Shown piece by piece: positions 1 to 8,536 of a stretch of 64,000 nt of DNA (position 1 is its first letter; each line of letters begins with the position of its first letter). The position numbers and the translations under genes were made by a program. The notes beneath the pieces are model-generated. The model made no database searches. It was not told the DNA's origin and worked only from the letters and a program-made list of their open reading frames with translations. Location of the stretch: assembly GCA_026707545.1 (NCBI GenBank), contig JAPOWR010000004.1:213536-277535 (forward strand), in the 5' to 3' direction. The stretch comes from Acidobacteriota bacterium. GTDB lineage: Bacteria; Acidobacteriota; Thermoanaerobaculia; Multivoradales; Multivoraceae.

Positions 1-1089
1 CTGCGGAGCGCCCTTGCCCCAGTAGTCGTGGTCTCCCAGCATCTCGCCATGGTCGCTGGTGTAGACGACGATCGTGTCGTCCAGCTCGCCGCGCTCCTCC
101 AGCCGCTCCTCGTAGAGCCCGATCCAGCGGTCGATGTTCTCGATCATCGCCGCGTAGTTCTGGCGAATGCGGACGTGGTGCTCGGGCGTGAACGGGGACG
201 GCGGCGCGAGGAGCTGGCCACCCCGTGAGATGCCGTGGTAGTTGTGCGGCTGCGGGAAGTCCTCGATCACCCGGTCGGGCCCGCGATACTCGCGCTCCAT
301 CCGCTCGGTGATGTCCATCGGCGGGTGCGGCCCGTTGAAGTTCACGATCAGGAACCAGGGGCTGCCGTCCGGGACGCCGTCGAGGAGTTCCATCCCGGTG
401 CGGGCCGTGTAGTTGTCCTTGTAGGCGTGGTCGCCGATCGGCGTCGGGTCCGTCATCCCCCACCAGTTGACGTGCCGGGGCTCCTGCCGCTCCTCTATGT
501 CCGCGTTGTGGATGTCCTTGAGCGGCGGGTCGAGCGAATCGAGCCAGAACCCGTAGGGCTCGCTGTCGCCGCCGCCCTTGCTGCCGGTGATCAACATGTC
601 GGAGAAGCCCCACTCCTCCATGTGCAGCTTGCCGTCGGGGCGCCGGCCGGCGGGACCCTTGTGCAGGTCGATCTTCCCGCACGCCATCGTGTGGTAGCCG
701 CTGTCGTGCAGGTGCTTGTAGAAGGTCGGCCGGAGCGCCGCGTTGTACACGTCGCGGTTCCGTTCGACCGTGCAGTTCTCGTACTCCATGCCGGACGCCA
801 GGCAGGACCGCGACGGTCCGCACACCGGCGCCGGCACGACCGCCCGCGTGAAGTCGGCGCCGCGTGTCGCCAGGGCGTCCAGGTGCGGGGTCGGCACCGG
901 AATGTCCGGGTTCCGTCCCATCCAGTCGAACCGGTGCTGGTCCGAAACCAACAGCAGGATGTTCGGCCGCCTGATCGCGCGTGGCCCCGGAATCTGCGCG
1001 TCGCCGCAGCCGGTGAGGGCGGCCGCGGTCGCCGCGGCGCCGGAGACGAGAACCTCGCGTCGGGAGAGAAGGTGGTTGCGAGAGGTCAT
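1..1089 (-). CDS. Tat-exported lipoprotein sulfatase, C-terminus cut by window edge
   Basis: Type I sulfatase of the alkaline phosphatase superfamily, predicted to hydrolyse sulfate esters at the cell envelope. The visible 363 residues begin with a twin-arginine signal (SRREVL at 9-14) ending in a lipobox (LTGC, Cys28). The formylglycine motif is intact: C90-G-P-S-R94 followed by S99-G100. The metal-binding N-terminal strand NILLLVSDQH is at 43-52, and SDHGE-type residues lie near the cut end. The ATG at 1089 follows a good AAGGAG seven bases upstream. The 3' end, beyond position 1, is missing. A formylglycine-generating enzyme would be needed but is not in this window. Substrate cannot be read from the sequence. 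Confidence 0.93.
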   Translation of the reverse strand, partial: MTSRNHLLSRREVLVSGAAATAAALTGCGDAQIPGPRAIRRPNILLLVSDQHRFDWMGRNPDIPVPTPHLDALATRGADFTRAVVPAPVCGPSRSCLASGMEYENCTVERNRDVYNAALRPTFYKHLHDSGYHTMACGKIDLHKGPAGRRPDGKLHMEEWGFSDMLITGSKGGGDSEPYGFWLDSLDPPLKDIHNADIEERQEPRHVNWWGMTDPTPIGDHAYKDNYTARTGMELLDGVPDGSPWFLIVNFNGPHPPMDITERMEREYRGPDRVIEDFPQPHNYHGISRGGQLLAPPSPFTPEHHVRIRQNYAAMIENIDRWIGLYEERLEERGELDDTIVVYTSDHGEMLGDHDYWGKGAPQ

Positions 1090-1145
1090 GGGCAACTCCT
1101 TGCCGACTCGGACGGCTTCGTCGATCTGTGTTGGATGTTCGTACT

Positions 1146-1174
1146 ACGTTAGCAGCCGGGTTGGAGGGTGACAG
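1146..1174 (-). promoter_or_regulatory. Promoter of the sulfatase gene
   Basis: Reading the minus strand, -35 CTGTCA (1169-1174), a 17-base spacer and -10 TAACGT (1146-1151) precede the sulfatase start by about 50 bases. The block GCTAACGTAGT followed two bases later by GAACATC recurs upstream of the TonB receptor at 17823-17844, which supports a real element. No experimental evidence. Confidence 0.5.
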
Positions 1175-1180
1175 GTTGGT

Positions 1181-1195
1181 CGCCGCTTCGCGGCG
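1181..1195 (-). terminator. GC hairpin downstream of the aldo/keto reductase gene
   Basis: CGCCG, a short loop and CGGCG form a perfect small hairpin just after the aldo/keto reductase stop and before the sulfatase promoter. There is no T tract, so it may be a weak terminator or a REP-like palindrome. A near-identical 15-mer (one mismatch) occurs at 12112-12126. Confidence 0.3.
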
Positions 1196-1216
1196 CAGCC
1201 AGGGTCCGCGACGTAG

Positions 1217-2263
1217 CTACCAGGTGAGCCGCGTCTTCATCCAGCCCGACGTGTTGTGGAAGTCGGACACGGCGCTGCCGGGCGGCACCAGGGCGTCGCA
1301 GGCGGCGGCGATCTCCGGATCGAGCGTCATCTCCTGGACCGCGACGAGCTCGCCGAGGTGCTCGAACCGGCGCGGGCCGATCAGCGGTGCCGTGATGCCC
1401 GGCCGGTCCTTGCACCAGAGGATGGCGAGCTGGGCCGGCGTGATGCCGGCTTCGGCCGCGAGGCCGGCGAACTCGACGCCGACGCGGACCGCGCGTTCCG
1501 TGACCCGGCGGGCGTAGTACTTGCCGAGCACGTCGGCGCGCGAGCCTTCCGGGTAGTTCGCCGCATCCGAGTACCGGCCGGCGAGCACCCCCATCCCAAG
1601 CGGCGCCCACGCCAGGATGCCGAGGCCGTGCCTCTGGCATAGCGGGATCAGCTCGTTCTCGATCCGCCGGTCGAGCAGGTTGTAGGGCGCCTGCTCGGAC
1701 GCGAAGCGGACGTAGCCCTTCAGTTCGCTCACCATGAGTGCTTCCATCACGCCCCAGGCGGGGTAGGTCGAGCAACCGATGTACCGCACCTTGCCGGCGC
1801 GCACCAGGTCGTCGAACGCGCGCAGCGTCTCGTCGATCGGGATGCCGAAGTCCGGCCGGTGAGTCTGGTAGAGGTCGATGTGGTCCGTCTGCAGCCGGCG
1901 TAGCGCCGCGTCGCAGGCGTTCAGGATGCCGGCCCGGGACAGCCCCTGCTCGTTCGGATTCTGCCCGGGAACGTGCTCTACGCGCGCTAGCCCCGTTTCA
2001 TCATCGAACTCGCCCGGGTAGATCTTGGTCGAGATCACGACCTCGTGGCGGCGGCCGGTCTCCTTGAGCACGCTGCCGACGATGCGCTCGGCGAGGCCGT
2101 CGCCGTAGATGTGCCCGAGATCGATCAGGTTGACGCCGGCGTCGAGAGTCCGCTCGATGATCCGCCGCGCCTCGTCCTCCGGCGTCACGTCACCGAAGTT
2201 GCTCGTGCCGAGGCCGAGCGGCGAGACCTTCAGACCGGTGCGGCCGAGGGTGCGGTACTCCAT
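1217..2263 (-). CDS. Aldo/keto reductase
   Basis: NAD(P)H-dependent aldehyde/ketone reductase of the aldo/keto reductase superfamily, 348 residues, cytoplasmic with no signal peptide. The catalytic tetrad is present: D48, Y53, K80 and H135 (in YQTHRPD). The C-terminal signature CDALVPPGS..DFHNT.GWMK is shared with the second reductase at 23453-24508, so the two are paralogues. It lies 16 bases downstream of the DUF885 gene on the same strand and is probably cotranscribed with it. Substrate unknown. The neighbourhood suggests a sugar or sugar-derived aldehyde, but that is inference. Confidence 0.9.
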   Translation of the reverse strand: MEYRTLGRTGLKVSPLGLGTSNFGDVTPEDEARRIIERTLDAGVNLIDLGHIYGDGLAERIVGSVLKETGRRHEVVISTKIYPGEFDDETGLARVEHVPGQNPNEQGLSRAGILNACDAALRRLQTDHIDLYQTHRPDFGIPIDETLRAFDDLVRAGKVRYIGCSTYPAWGVMEALMVSELKGYVRFASEQAPYNLLDRRIENELIPLCQRHGLGILAWAPLGMGVLAGRYSDAANYPEGSRADVLGKYYARRVTERAVRVGVEFAGLAAEAGITPAQLAILWCKDRPGITAPLIGPRRFEHLGELVAVQEMTLDPEIAAACDALVPPGSAVSDFHNTSGWMKTRLTW

Positions 2264-2279
2264 TGGACGAGCAGCCTAC

Positions 2280-3974
2280 CTACATGCGGTCCGCGAGCTG
2301 CAGGGCCGGATCGAAGACGCGGTTCGGCACGTCGTCCTCGCCCAGGAGGAACCGGATCTCGTCGTCGTAGCCGGTCATCTCCCAGCGGATCAGCGAGATC
2401 GGGATGATGCCGCCGGCCAGGAACTCGTCGATGAAGTCGCGGAGCACGAACTCGTCGCCGAGCTGCATCGCGCGCTCGCGGAAGAGCTTCATGAAGTGGG
2501 CCTTGCCGACGACGACTCCGGTGTGGAAGCCGGGGAAGCGCAGGTTGGACTCCATCTCGTACCAGACCATGCGCTCGTCTTCCTGGGACCAGCCCTTGGA
2601 CATCAGCGCGGCGCAGAGCGCCCGCGACTCGTCGAAGGTGATCAGGTTCGCGTGCATCGCGAGGTCGGGCAGCGCCAGGCTCATGTGGGAGATGTTCATC
2701 AGGTACTCGACCTCGCGGCCGCGGCGGGGCCGTTCGTCGAGCACGCCGGCCTGCATCGTGAGTTCCTCGAGGGCGACCGCCCAGCCCTCCATCCGCATCC
2801 ACTCCATGTTGAAGCGGCGGTCGGCGCCGCGGATTGGCCGGTCGTCGCGCTGGCGCCGCTGGTCGTCGAGCATGTGGCCGACGTACTCGTGGGTCTCACC
2901 GGGCAGGATCTCGCGCTCGCGCGCCTTGTGGTCGATGCTCGTATCGGAGGGCAACGGCTCCGGCGGCTCTTCGGGATCGCTGTAGTCGTGCGGGTCGACC
3001 CAGTCCGGAACGGTCATGACTTCGCCGTCGCGCAGGAAGTCGACGACGTAGCGCAGCGCCTCGTGCAGGTTGTCGGCGTACTTCTGCGGGGTGTCGGCGA
3101 TGTCGAACGGCGGCAGGTCGCGGTTGCGGTGCTCCTCCAGGGCCAGGAAGGTGACGAGCCGGTTGTATTCCTGCTCGACGATCATCCGGCTCTCCTCCCA
3201 GCCGTAGGGCGAGAGGTGGACGTTGCGGAGCCACCAGTCGTAGTTCTCCTTGCCGATGCCGGCGGCGCCGCTCCAGGACGGTTTGTTCTCCTCGACCCAG
3301 CCGCCGAAAGCGAGCACCGCATCGCGGGCGGCCTCGGCGTCGGCGACGAGTTCCGGATGATGTTCGGCGAGGTCCTCAGCGATCCCTTCGTAGATGCGCG
3401 CCTCCCGCGGAGCGGCCCAGATCGCGATCCCGCCGAGATCGGGCACCGCCTCGGTCAGGTTGGACTTCGCCTGCTCGTAGACCTTCGGCACCGCCTGCAG
3501 GGTCGTCCTGTACTCGGCGAGCTCCTCTTCGTCGAACGGCGGTTCGAACCGGAACAGCGACCGGAAGCCCGACATCGCCGGCCCGGCGCCGCCCTGGGAC
3601 ATGAGGTAGAAGGCCGGGTCGCGCGACCAGGGCCGGGTCACCCGGTGGTGGAAGTCGAGCCCGTTCATCTCGGCCCGGACCAGGTGATGGTCGATCTGCT
3701 CGGAGACGGTCCATTCCGAGATGTCGATCGCGTGGAGCCGCCTCTTGTAGTCCTCGAGGCCGTCACGCTGGCGAGCCATCGCCTCGGTGGTGTAGTCCGG
3801 CACACCGTCCACGATCTCCGGTTCCTGGAAGACGCGGAAGTCCTCGAAGAGCACGAGCAGGTCGTCGTGGGTGCCGGGTGCGGCCTCTTCAGTGGCTGGC
3901 GGCGTCGGAGCGCAGGCGATCGCCAGCGCAAGCAGGATGGTCAGGGGAGCGAGGCGGAACTTGATCTGCCACAT
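2280..3974 (-). CDS. DUF885 family lipoprotein, probable metallopeptidase-like
   Basis: DUF885 protein of 564 residues. An in-frame TTG at 3992 would add six residues, but GGAG sits eight bases before the ATG at 3974, so that ATG is chosen. The N-terminus is a lipoprotein signal (LLALAIACAP), so it is anchored on the outer or inner membrane facing the periplasm. Around residues 362-367 it has H-E-Y-V-G-H, matching the conserved HE..(P)GH motif of the family, and the C-terminal DFIDEFLAGGIIPISLIRWE block is typical. The family resembles zinc peptidases, but activity is proven for only a few members. It sits 14 bases after the beta-propeller gene, in the same operon. Confidence 0.85.
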   Translation of the reverse strand: MWQIKFRLAPLTILLALAIACAPTPPATEEAAPGTHDDLLVLFEDFRVFQEPEIVDGVPDYTTEAMARQRDGLEDYKRRLHAIDISEWTVSEQIDHHLVRAEMNGLDFHHRVTRPWSRDPAFYLMSQGGAGPAMSGFRSLFRFEPPFDEEELAEYRTTLQAVPKVYEQAKSNLTEAVPDLGGIAIWAAPREARIYEGIAEDLAEHHPELVADAEAARDAVLAFGGWVEENKPSWSGAAGIGKENYDWWLRNVHLSPYGWEESRMIVEQEYNRLVTFLALEEHRNRDLPPFDIADTPQKYADNLHEALRYVVDFLRDGEVMTVPDWVDPHDYSDPEEPPEPLPSDTSIDHKAREREILPGETHEYVGHMLDDQRRQRDDRPIRGADRRFNMEWMRMEGWAVALEELTMQAGVLDERPRRGREVEYLMNISHMSLALPDLAMHANLITFDESRALCAALMSKGWSQEDERMVWYEMESNLRFPGFHTGVVVGKAHFMKLFRERAMQLGDEFVLRDFIDEFLAGGIIPISLIRWEMTGYDDEIRFLLGEDDVPNRVFDPALQLADRM

Positions 3975-3988
3975 GAGGTGTGCTCCTT

Positions 3989-5548
3989 TCAATCGGGGAT
4001 GTTGACGAGGGTGTAGTAAGCCTCCGGGTGAAGCAGCGGTTCGCCGTCGCCGCTGCGGACTCCATCGAGGTGCAGTTCGTGGACGTAGCCGGCCCGCAAC
4101 GGCTCGACCCCCAGGCGGACGCTCAAGCCGTCCGGAGCGAACCGGGCGGACCGGACGGCGACCACCAGCTTGTCGTCCTCCGGGCCGCCGTAGTTCTCGC
4201 TAAGACGGTAGGTGTAGCTCTCCATGCGGTAGGACGCGGGGTCGCCGGCCGTCGCCGGATCGACGGCCCGGGTGAAGGTGAGTTCGAAGCCGTCGGGCCG
4301 AGCCCGCATCTCGTGGACTTCGAACGGCACCGCCCCTGTCCAGACGATCCGCTGAAGTCCGTGAGGTTCGGGGCCGACGCCGCCCCAGCCGCGGTCCGAC
4401 AGGCCGGCGAAGAGCGAACCGTCGTCGGCGAACGCCAGGCGGATCACGCCGCTGTCGAGGCCGCGCCGGAAGTTGAAGGCGGCGCCCTGCCAGTGGCCGC
4501 CGACCTTCTCCAGGAAGACGCGCATGACCATCGCGTGGTGCTGGTCGCCGACGAAGACCTGACCTTCGAAGGGCCCGAACTTGCCGCTGGTCGTGTCCCA
4601 CCGGAGACCGGAGGGGGACTGCCCCATCTTCACGTAGGGGAACCAGACGGAGGGCATGCGGTAGTTCGGAATCAGCTCGTGCAGGTCCTTCATGTAGGTC
4701 CCGCCTTCCGGCTGGCCTTCCGGCGGCGGCTCGACCTGCGAGTCGGGATGGTGGGTGGAGGCCATGCCGTGCGGATGGCCGTGGAAGTCCCCGACCTGGA
4801 TCAGCGAGAGCTTGGAGGCGTTGTTCCACTCGCCCTGGTTGTCGGTGTAGAAGACCTCGCCCCAGGGGCTGACTTCGATGCCGGCGGGTGAGCGCAGACC
4901 GGCGGCCACGAACTCGGTGTCGCCGGTCGCGGGATCGATGCGGGCCGCCCAGCCGCGCCAGGGGGCGTGACCGTAGGGCTGGTCGCCGAACGGGATGTTC
5001 ATGGTCACCCAGAGCTTGCCGTCAGGCGTCGGCCGCGGTCCGAAGACGTACTCGTGGTAGTCGCCGCTGGTCTCCCAGGCGTCGGTCACCGTCTCGAAGA
5101 CGTCGGCGCGGTCATCGCCGTCGATGTCCCGGAGGCGCGTCAGCTCGCCGCGCTGGGCGGCGTAGATCCAGCCGCCGTACTCCAGCAGGCCGAGCGGCTG
5201 CCCGAGGCCGAAGGCGTACTGCTTGAAGAACGGCGCCGGCGGATCGCTGAAGGCGTTCTCGACGATGAAGATCTCACCGCGCCGCGTCGCCGCCATGATG
5301 CGGCCGTCGGAGAGCTGGAGCAGCCCGCCGACTTCCATCGACATGCCTTCGTTGAGCGGCATGGTGAGCACCCGGTAGTAGGGCTCCTCGGCGGCGATCC
5401 GGGGGCCGACGTCCGCCTGCTGGCGGGCCAGCAGCTCCTTGTCCGTCAGTTCCCGTAGCTCCTCGTCAGGCGGTTCCTGAGCGAACAGCGGCAGGGGCAG
5501 CAGGAACGCGACGAGCGCGACCGCGAGGGTTGGACGGCAGCTCACCAT
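3989..5548 (-). CDS. Secreted beta-propeller protein (PQQ-dependent sugar/sorbosone dehydrogenase-like)
   Basis: 519 residues with a cleavable signal peptide (LVAFLLPLPLFAQ). The body resembles soluble glucose/sorbosone dehydrogenase-type six-bladed propellers: repeated strands such as GLLQLSDGRIMAATRRGEI, GRGELTRLRDIDGDDRADVF and GLRSPAGIEVSPWGEVFYTDNQGEW. A C-terminal Ig-like domain follows (about 405-519). Its ATG lies inside the end of the upstream cytochrome gene (7-base overlap), so the two are translationally coupled. The likely reading is a periplasmic oxidoreductase or binding propeller passing electrons to the cytochrome. PQQ ligands were not verified, and a non-catalytic propeller is possible. 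Confidence 0.8.
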   Translation of the reverse strand: MVSCRPTLAVALVAFLLPLPLFAQEPPDEELRELTDKELLARQQADVGPRIAAEEPYYRVLTMPLNEGMSMEVGGLLQLSDGRIMAATRRGEIFIVENAFSDPPAPFFKQYAFGLGQPLGLLEYGGWIYAAQRGELTRLRDIDGDDRADVFETVTDAWETSGDYHEYVFGPRPTPDGKLWVTMNIPFGDQPYGHAPWRGWAARIDPATGDTEFVAAGLRSPAGIEVSPWGEVFYTDNQGEWNNASKLSLIQVGDFHGHPHGMASTHHPDSQVEPPPEGQPEGGTYMKDLHELIPNYRMPSVWFPYVKMGQSPSGLRWDTTSGKFGPFEGQVFVGDQHHAMVMRVFLEKVGGHWQGAAFNFRRGLDSGVIRLAFADDGSLFAGLSDRGWGGVGPEPHGLQRIVWTGAVPFEVHEMRARPDGFELTFTRAVDPATAGDPASYRMESYTYRLSENYGGPEDDKLVVAVRSARFAPDGLSVRLGVEPLRAGYVHELHLDGVRSGDGEPLLHPEAYYTLVNIPD

Positions 5549-8475
5549 GACAGCGTCACGTCCAGTGCGAGCGTCTCGCCCGGTTCGAGTTCGATCCGTT
5601 GCAGGAGCTGGCGGACGTCCTGGGAATCGCGGACGATCGGTTCGAGATCGGCGGTCGATGTGACGGCCACGTCGAGCGTGTCGTCAACTCGCCACTTCCG
5701 ATCCGCCGTCGATGCGATCTCTTCCCCTTCGGCCAGCAGAAGAAAGAGGGGGTCGGGAGCGGTGCCGGCGGCAAGCCGGAAGCGGCGGATCAGGTCCGTG
5801 CCGCCCCCCGCATGCAGTGGCGTCGGCGTTTCCTCGACCAGGATGTCCCCCACCCGGTAGCGCAGAACGGGGTGACCCTGTTCGTCGAGCCGGTAGCCGA
5901 GGAAGCGTCCGCCAACATTACGGTCGCCGCGGCCGGGGTTGGGCCACGGGGTGTCGATGTCGTCGAGGATTGCCAGCGCCGGGCCCGGTGGCAGGTTCAG
6001 CACGTCCGTGCCGTAGGGACCGAAGAACTGGCCTGCCCTGCCCTGCCAGGTGCCCTTCGCGTCGAAGAAGCCGCCGCGCCAGATCTTGGCCAGGCGGACG
6101 GTATTCGCGTCGAAGGCAACGTGGACGTTTTCGGGATAGCCGATCGCGATCGACCGCGGACCGACGTCGATCATGTGGGTGCGGAAGACGAGCGGACGGT
6201 CCTCGGGCACCAGGACCATGTCGGACCCGGCATCCATCCCTTCGGGCGTTGGCATCGACGTGCCGAGCGACAGGAAACTCCAGATCGCTCCGATCTGGCC
6301 GTCGACCGTGCCGTTGCCGAGCTGCGGGAAGTTGGTGGCGCCTTCGGGCCAGTAGCCGGGCATCCGAGTGCCTGGGCGGGTCGCGGCAGGATCCCGCAGG
6401 AACCGGTCGACCCAGCCCGGCCGCAGGCGATCCCAGGCGGTCGCCAGGTCGATCGTCGAGATTCCCGGCGCCCGGTTGGCGTGGATGTCGTGGCAAGTGA
6501 CGCAGCTCATGCCGCCGGTGCCGAGGAGCTCCATGCCGTCGTTCGCGGCGGCGACGGAGAAAGGCGCTTCGTCCATGTCTTCGGGCGAGGCGTCGAGGGC
6601 CTCCAGCGCCGTGGCGAGCCGCTCAGCGGCGTCAGCCGGGAAGCGGGGCATCCTGACCTCCATGAAGTCGCGGCGGACGTGGAGTTCGTCGTCGGTCAGG
6701 ATCGAGTGCAGCGTCCGTGGCTTCAGCTTTCCGCCGACGCCGTCGAGCGGAGGCGGCAGCCGCCCCTCCTCGCCGAGGTCCTGGTTGTCCACGACCTTGA
6801 AGTACTGGGCGCGCACGGAGTCAGGGCCGCCGACCGCCTTGCCGCCGGCCCGTCGCTGGTGGCAGGCGTAGCAGTTGAAGCTCGCCATCGCATGGACGAT
6901 CTCGTCCTCGGCGTCTCGTTGTGCCGGGGATCCATCGAGGCTTGCAAGCGCCGCCTGGATCGCGCGTTTCTGGTGATCGGCGAGTCGGTAGCGCGGCGAC
7001 GTCGCGCCGGTGTGCATGCCGGGCTCGGCGAAGACGGAGTCCGGATCGAGCAGGCTCAGATCGGGAGCCCGCTCGCGCGACACGGAGTACGACCGGCCAC
7101 GTTCCGGATCGACGCCCGGTGAGTCGTGGCATGAGGCGCATCCGAAGCGGGCGAAGAGCGCGCTGCCCTCCTCCTCGTACCAGTCGCGTGCGGCCGGCGG
7201 CGCGCCGACAGGTCGCAGGCGGACGTTCTCGTAGCTCGTCAGATCATCGAGCGACGTCTCCGCCTGCAACGCGCCTCCGGCGACGCGGACTTCGACGAAC
7301 GGCTCTTCGATGCTGCCTCGGATGAAGTACGCCACCTCGACCGGGTGATCCCCGCCATTCAGATCGAGTTCGACGGCCGTTGCCCGCGCGCTGAACTGAG
7401 GCTTCGAAGCGACGACCTCGTCTCCGATCCTCAGCGTGGAACCGGACCGCCGGTCGGCGCTCAGCGTGAAGGTGTAGCTCCCGTCCGCGGGCAGGGTCAG
7501 GAGGCCGCTGTAGCGGATCGCGTGGTTGCCGTAGTTCATCTTCGCCGGCAGGTTGAGCGAAAGGGTGGCGATCTGGCCCACGGCCGCCGGCTCCGCCCGG
7601 TCGAGGTTCGGTGCCGGTCGGTCGAAGAAACCGGCCACGTCCTCGTCCTGCTCCGGGTCGAGGAAGTACTCGAACTCGAAGCCGCGGCGGCGCTCGACCA
7701 CAAGGGGCGTCTGGCTGCGGAGCAGGTAGACCGCGATGTCCTCGGCCTCGTCCCGCGCGAGATGAAGCGGCGGCATGCGTCCGCTCGGCCGCGCGCCGCG
7801 CGGGTCGAGCAGAAACTCCGTCAGCGCTCCCACTGATGTCTTCGCGCTCAGGTCGGCCAGGGGGACGGAAGGGATGGCCGGTTCGCCTGCGCCGCCTTCG
7901 GGTGCGGGGCAGGCGACACAGCCGACCGAGTGGAAGAGTCGGCGCCCGCGTTCGACCGTGGAGCGGAAGCGATGAACCGGGAAGCCGGCGGTGAAGTCGC
8001 TGCGGGCGGCGTTCTGGTCTTCCGGCCCGGCCTCCGCCCCGCGGAAAGCGAGGTAGCCGACGAGCGTCCTTGTGACTCGTTGCCGTTCGTCGGGTTCCAG
8101 GGAGTGGAGCATCTCGGGCATCGTCGAGCCCGGTTTCTGTTCGTGCGGTTCGGTCAGATAGTCGGCGAGCCAGCGGTCTGTGGCGCGTTCACCGATCCGG
8201 TCCAGATCCGGCGCGGTTCTCGTGGCGATCCGCCTTACTGTGGCCTCCGTCGCCTCATGGCAGGACAGGCAGTTCAGTTCGCCCAGGAGGATCTCGCCCA
8301 GCGCGGCTTCGTCCGTGGCGCCGGCCAGCCTGAGGTGCTCGTACCCGGGGACAACTGGCGGGGAAAGCGAGGCGGCAGATGCCTGAGCCTGCACCCCGAC
8401 GCCAGGTGCCGCCATTGCGATGACACAGATGAGCGGCACGAACCGGACGATCTCGGCGGAGCGTGGTGCCTGCAT
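5542..8475 (-). CDS. Multihaem c-type cytochrome with PA14 domain; one haem motif degenerate
   Basis: 977-residue exported protein (hydrophobic signal at 11-30). Haem-binding CXXCH motifs are at 69-73 (CLSCH), 446-450 (CASCH), 535-539 (CYACH) and 658-662 (CVTCH). A fifth site at 186-190 reads CVACP, so the axial His is replaced by Pro; the codon is CCC where CAC is expected. A PA14-like carbohydrate-binding domain spans about 265-400. Paired Met-containing segments (STMPEM, SGRMPP, MPRF, TRMPGYWP) follow several haem motifs and fit distal ligands. The C-terminal 250 residues match the domain often linked to such propeller dehydrogenases. The stop overlaps the propeller start, so both probably work in one periplasmic redox complex. 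Confidence 0.88.
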   Translation of the reverse strand: MQAPRSAEIVRFVPLICVIAMAAPGVGVQAQASAASLSPPVVPGYEHLRLAGATDEAALGEILLGELNCLSCHEATEATVRRIATRTAPDLDRIGERATDRWLADYLTEPHEQKPGSTMPEMLHSLEPDERQRVTRTLVGYLAFRGAEAGPEDQNAARSDFTAGFPVHRFRSTVERGRRLFHSVGCVACPAPEGGAGEPAIPSVPLADLSAKTSVGALTEFLLDPRGARPSGRMPPLHLARDEAEDIAVYLLRSQTPLVVERRRGFEFEYFLDPEQDEDVAGFFDRPAPNLDRAEPAAVGQIATLSLNLPAKMNYGNHAIRYSGLLTLPADGSYTFTLSADRRSGSTLRIGDEVVASKPQFSARATAVELDLNGGDHPVEVAYFIRGSIEEPFVEVRVAGGALQAETSLDDLTSYENVRLRPVGAPPAARDWYEEEGSALFARFGCASCHDSPGVDPERGRSYSVSRERAPDLSLLDPDSVFAEPGMHTGATSPRYRLADHQKRAIQAALASLDGSPAQRDAEDEIVHAMASFNCYACHQRRAGGKAVGGPDSVRAQYFKVVDNQDLGEEGRLPPPLDGVGGKLKPRTLHSILTDDELHVRRDFMEVRMPRFPADAAERLATALEALDASPEDMDEAPFSVAAANDGMELLGTGGMSCVTCHDIHANRAPGISTIDLATAWDRLRPGWVDRFLRDPAATRPGTRMPGYWPEGATNFPQLGNGTVDGQIGAIWSFLSLGTSMPTPEGMDAGSDMVLVPEDRPLVFRTHMIDVGPRSIAIGYPENVHVAFDANTVRLAKIWRGGFFDAKGTWQGRAGQFFGPYGTDVLNLPPGPALAILDDIDTPWPNPGRGDRNVGGRFLGYRLDEQGHPVLRYRVGDILVEETPTPLHAGGGTDLIRRFRLAAGTAPDPLFLLLAEGEEIASTADRKWRVDDTLDVAVTSTADLEPIVRDSQDVRQLLQRIELEPGETLALDVTLSW

Positions 8476-8536
8476 TCGATGAAGCCGAGGTCACGATACA
8501 CGAGGCAATCGGACCACTGACCGCTAGGATCGATTG

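Noticed and set aside
2109..4016. Long plus-strand ORF (635 codons) opposite the DUF885 gene
   Set aside because: A shadow of the minus-strand lipoprotein gene in high-GC DNA. Its product is low-complexity (rich in V, R, H) with no recognisable domain, while the minus strand encodes a full family protein.
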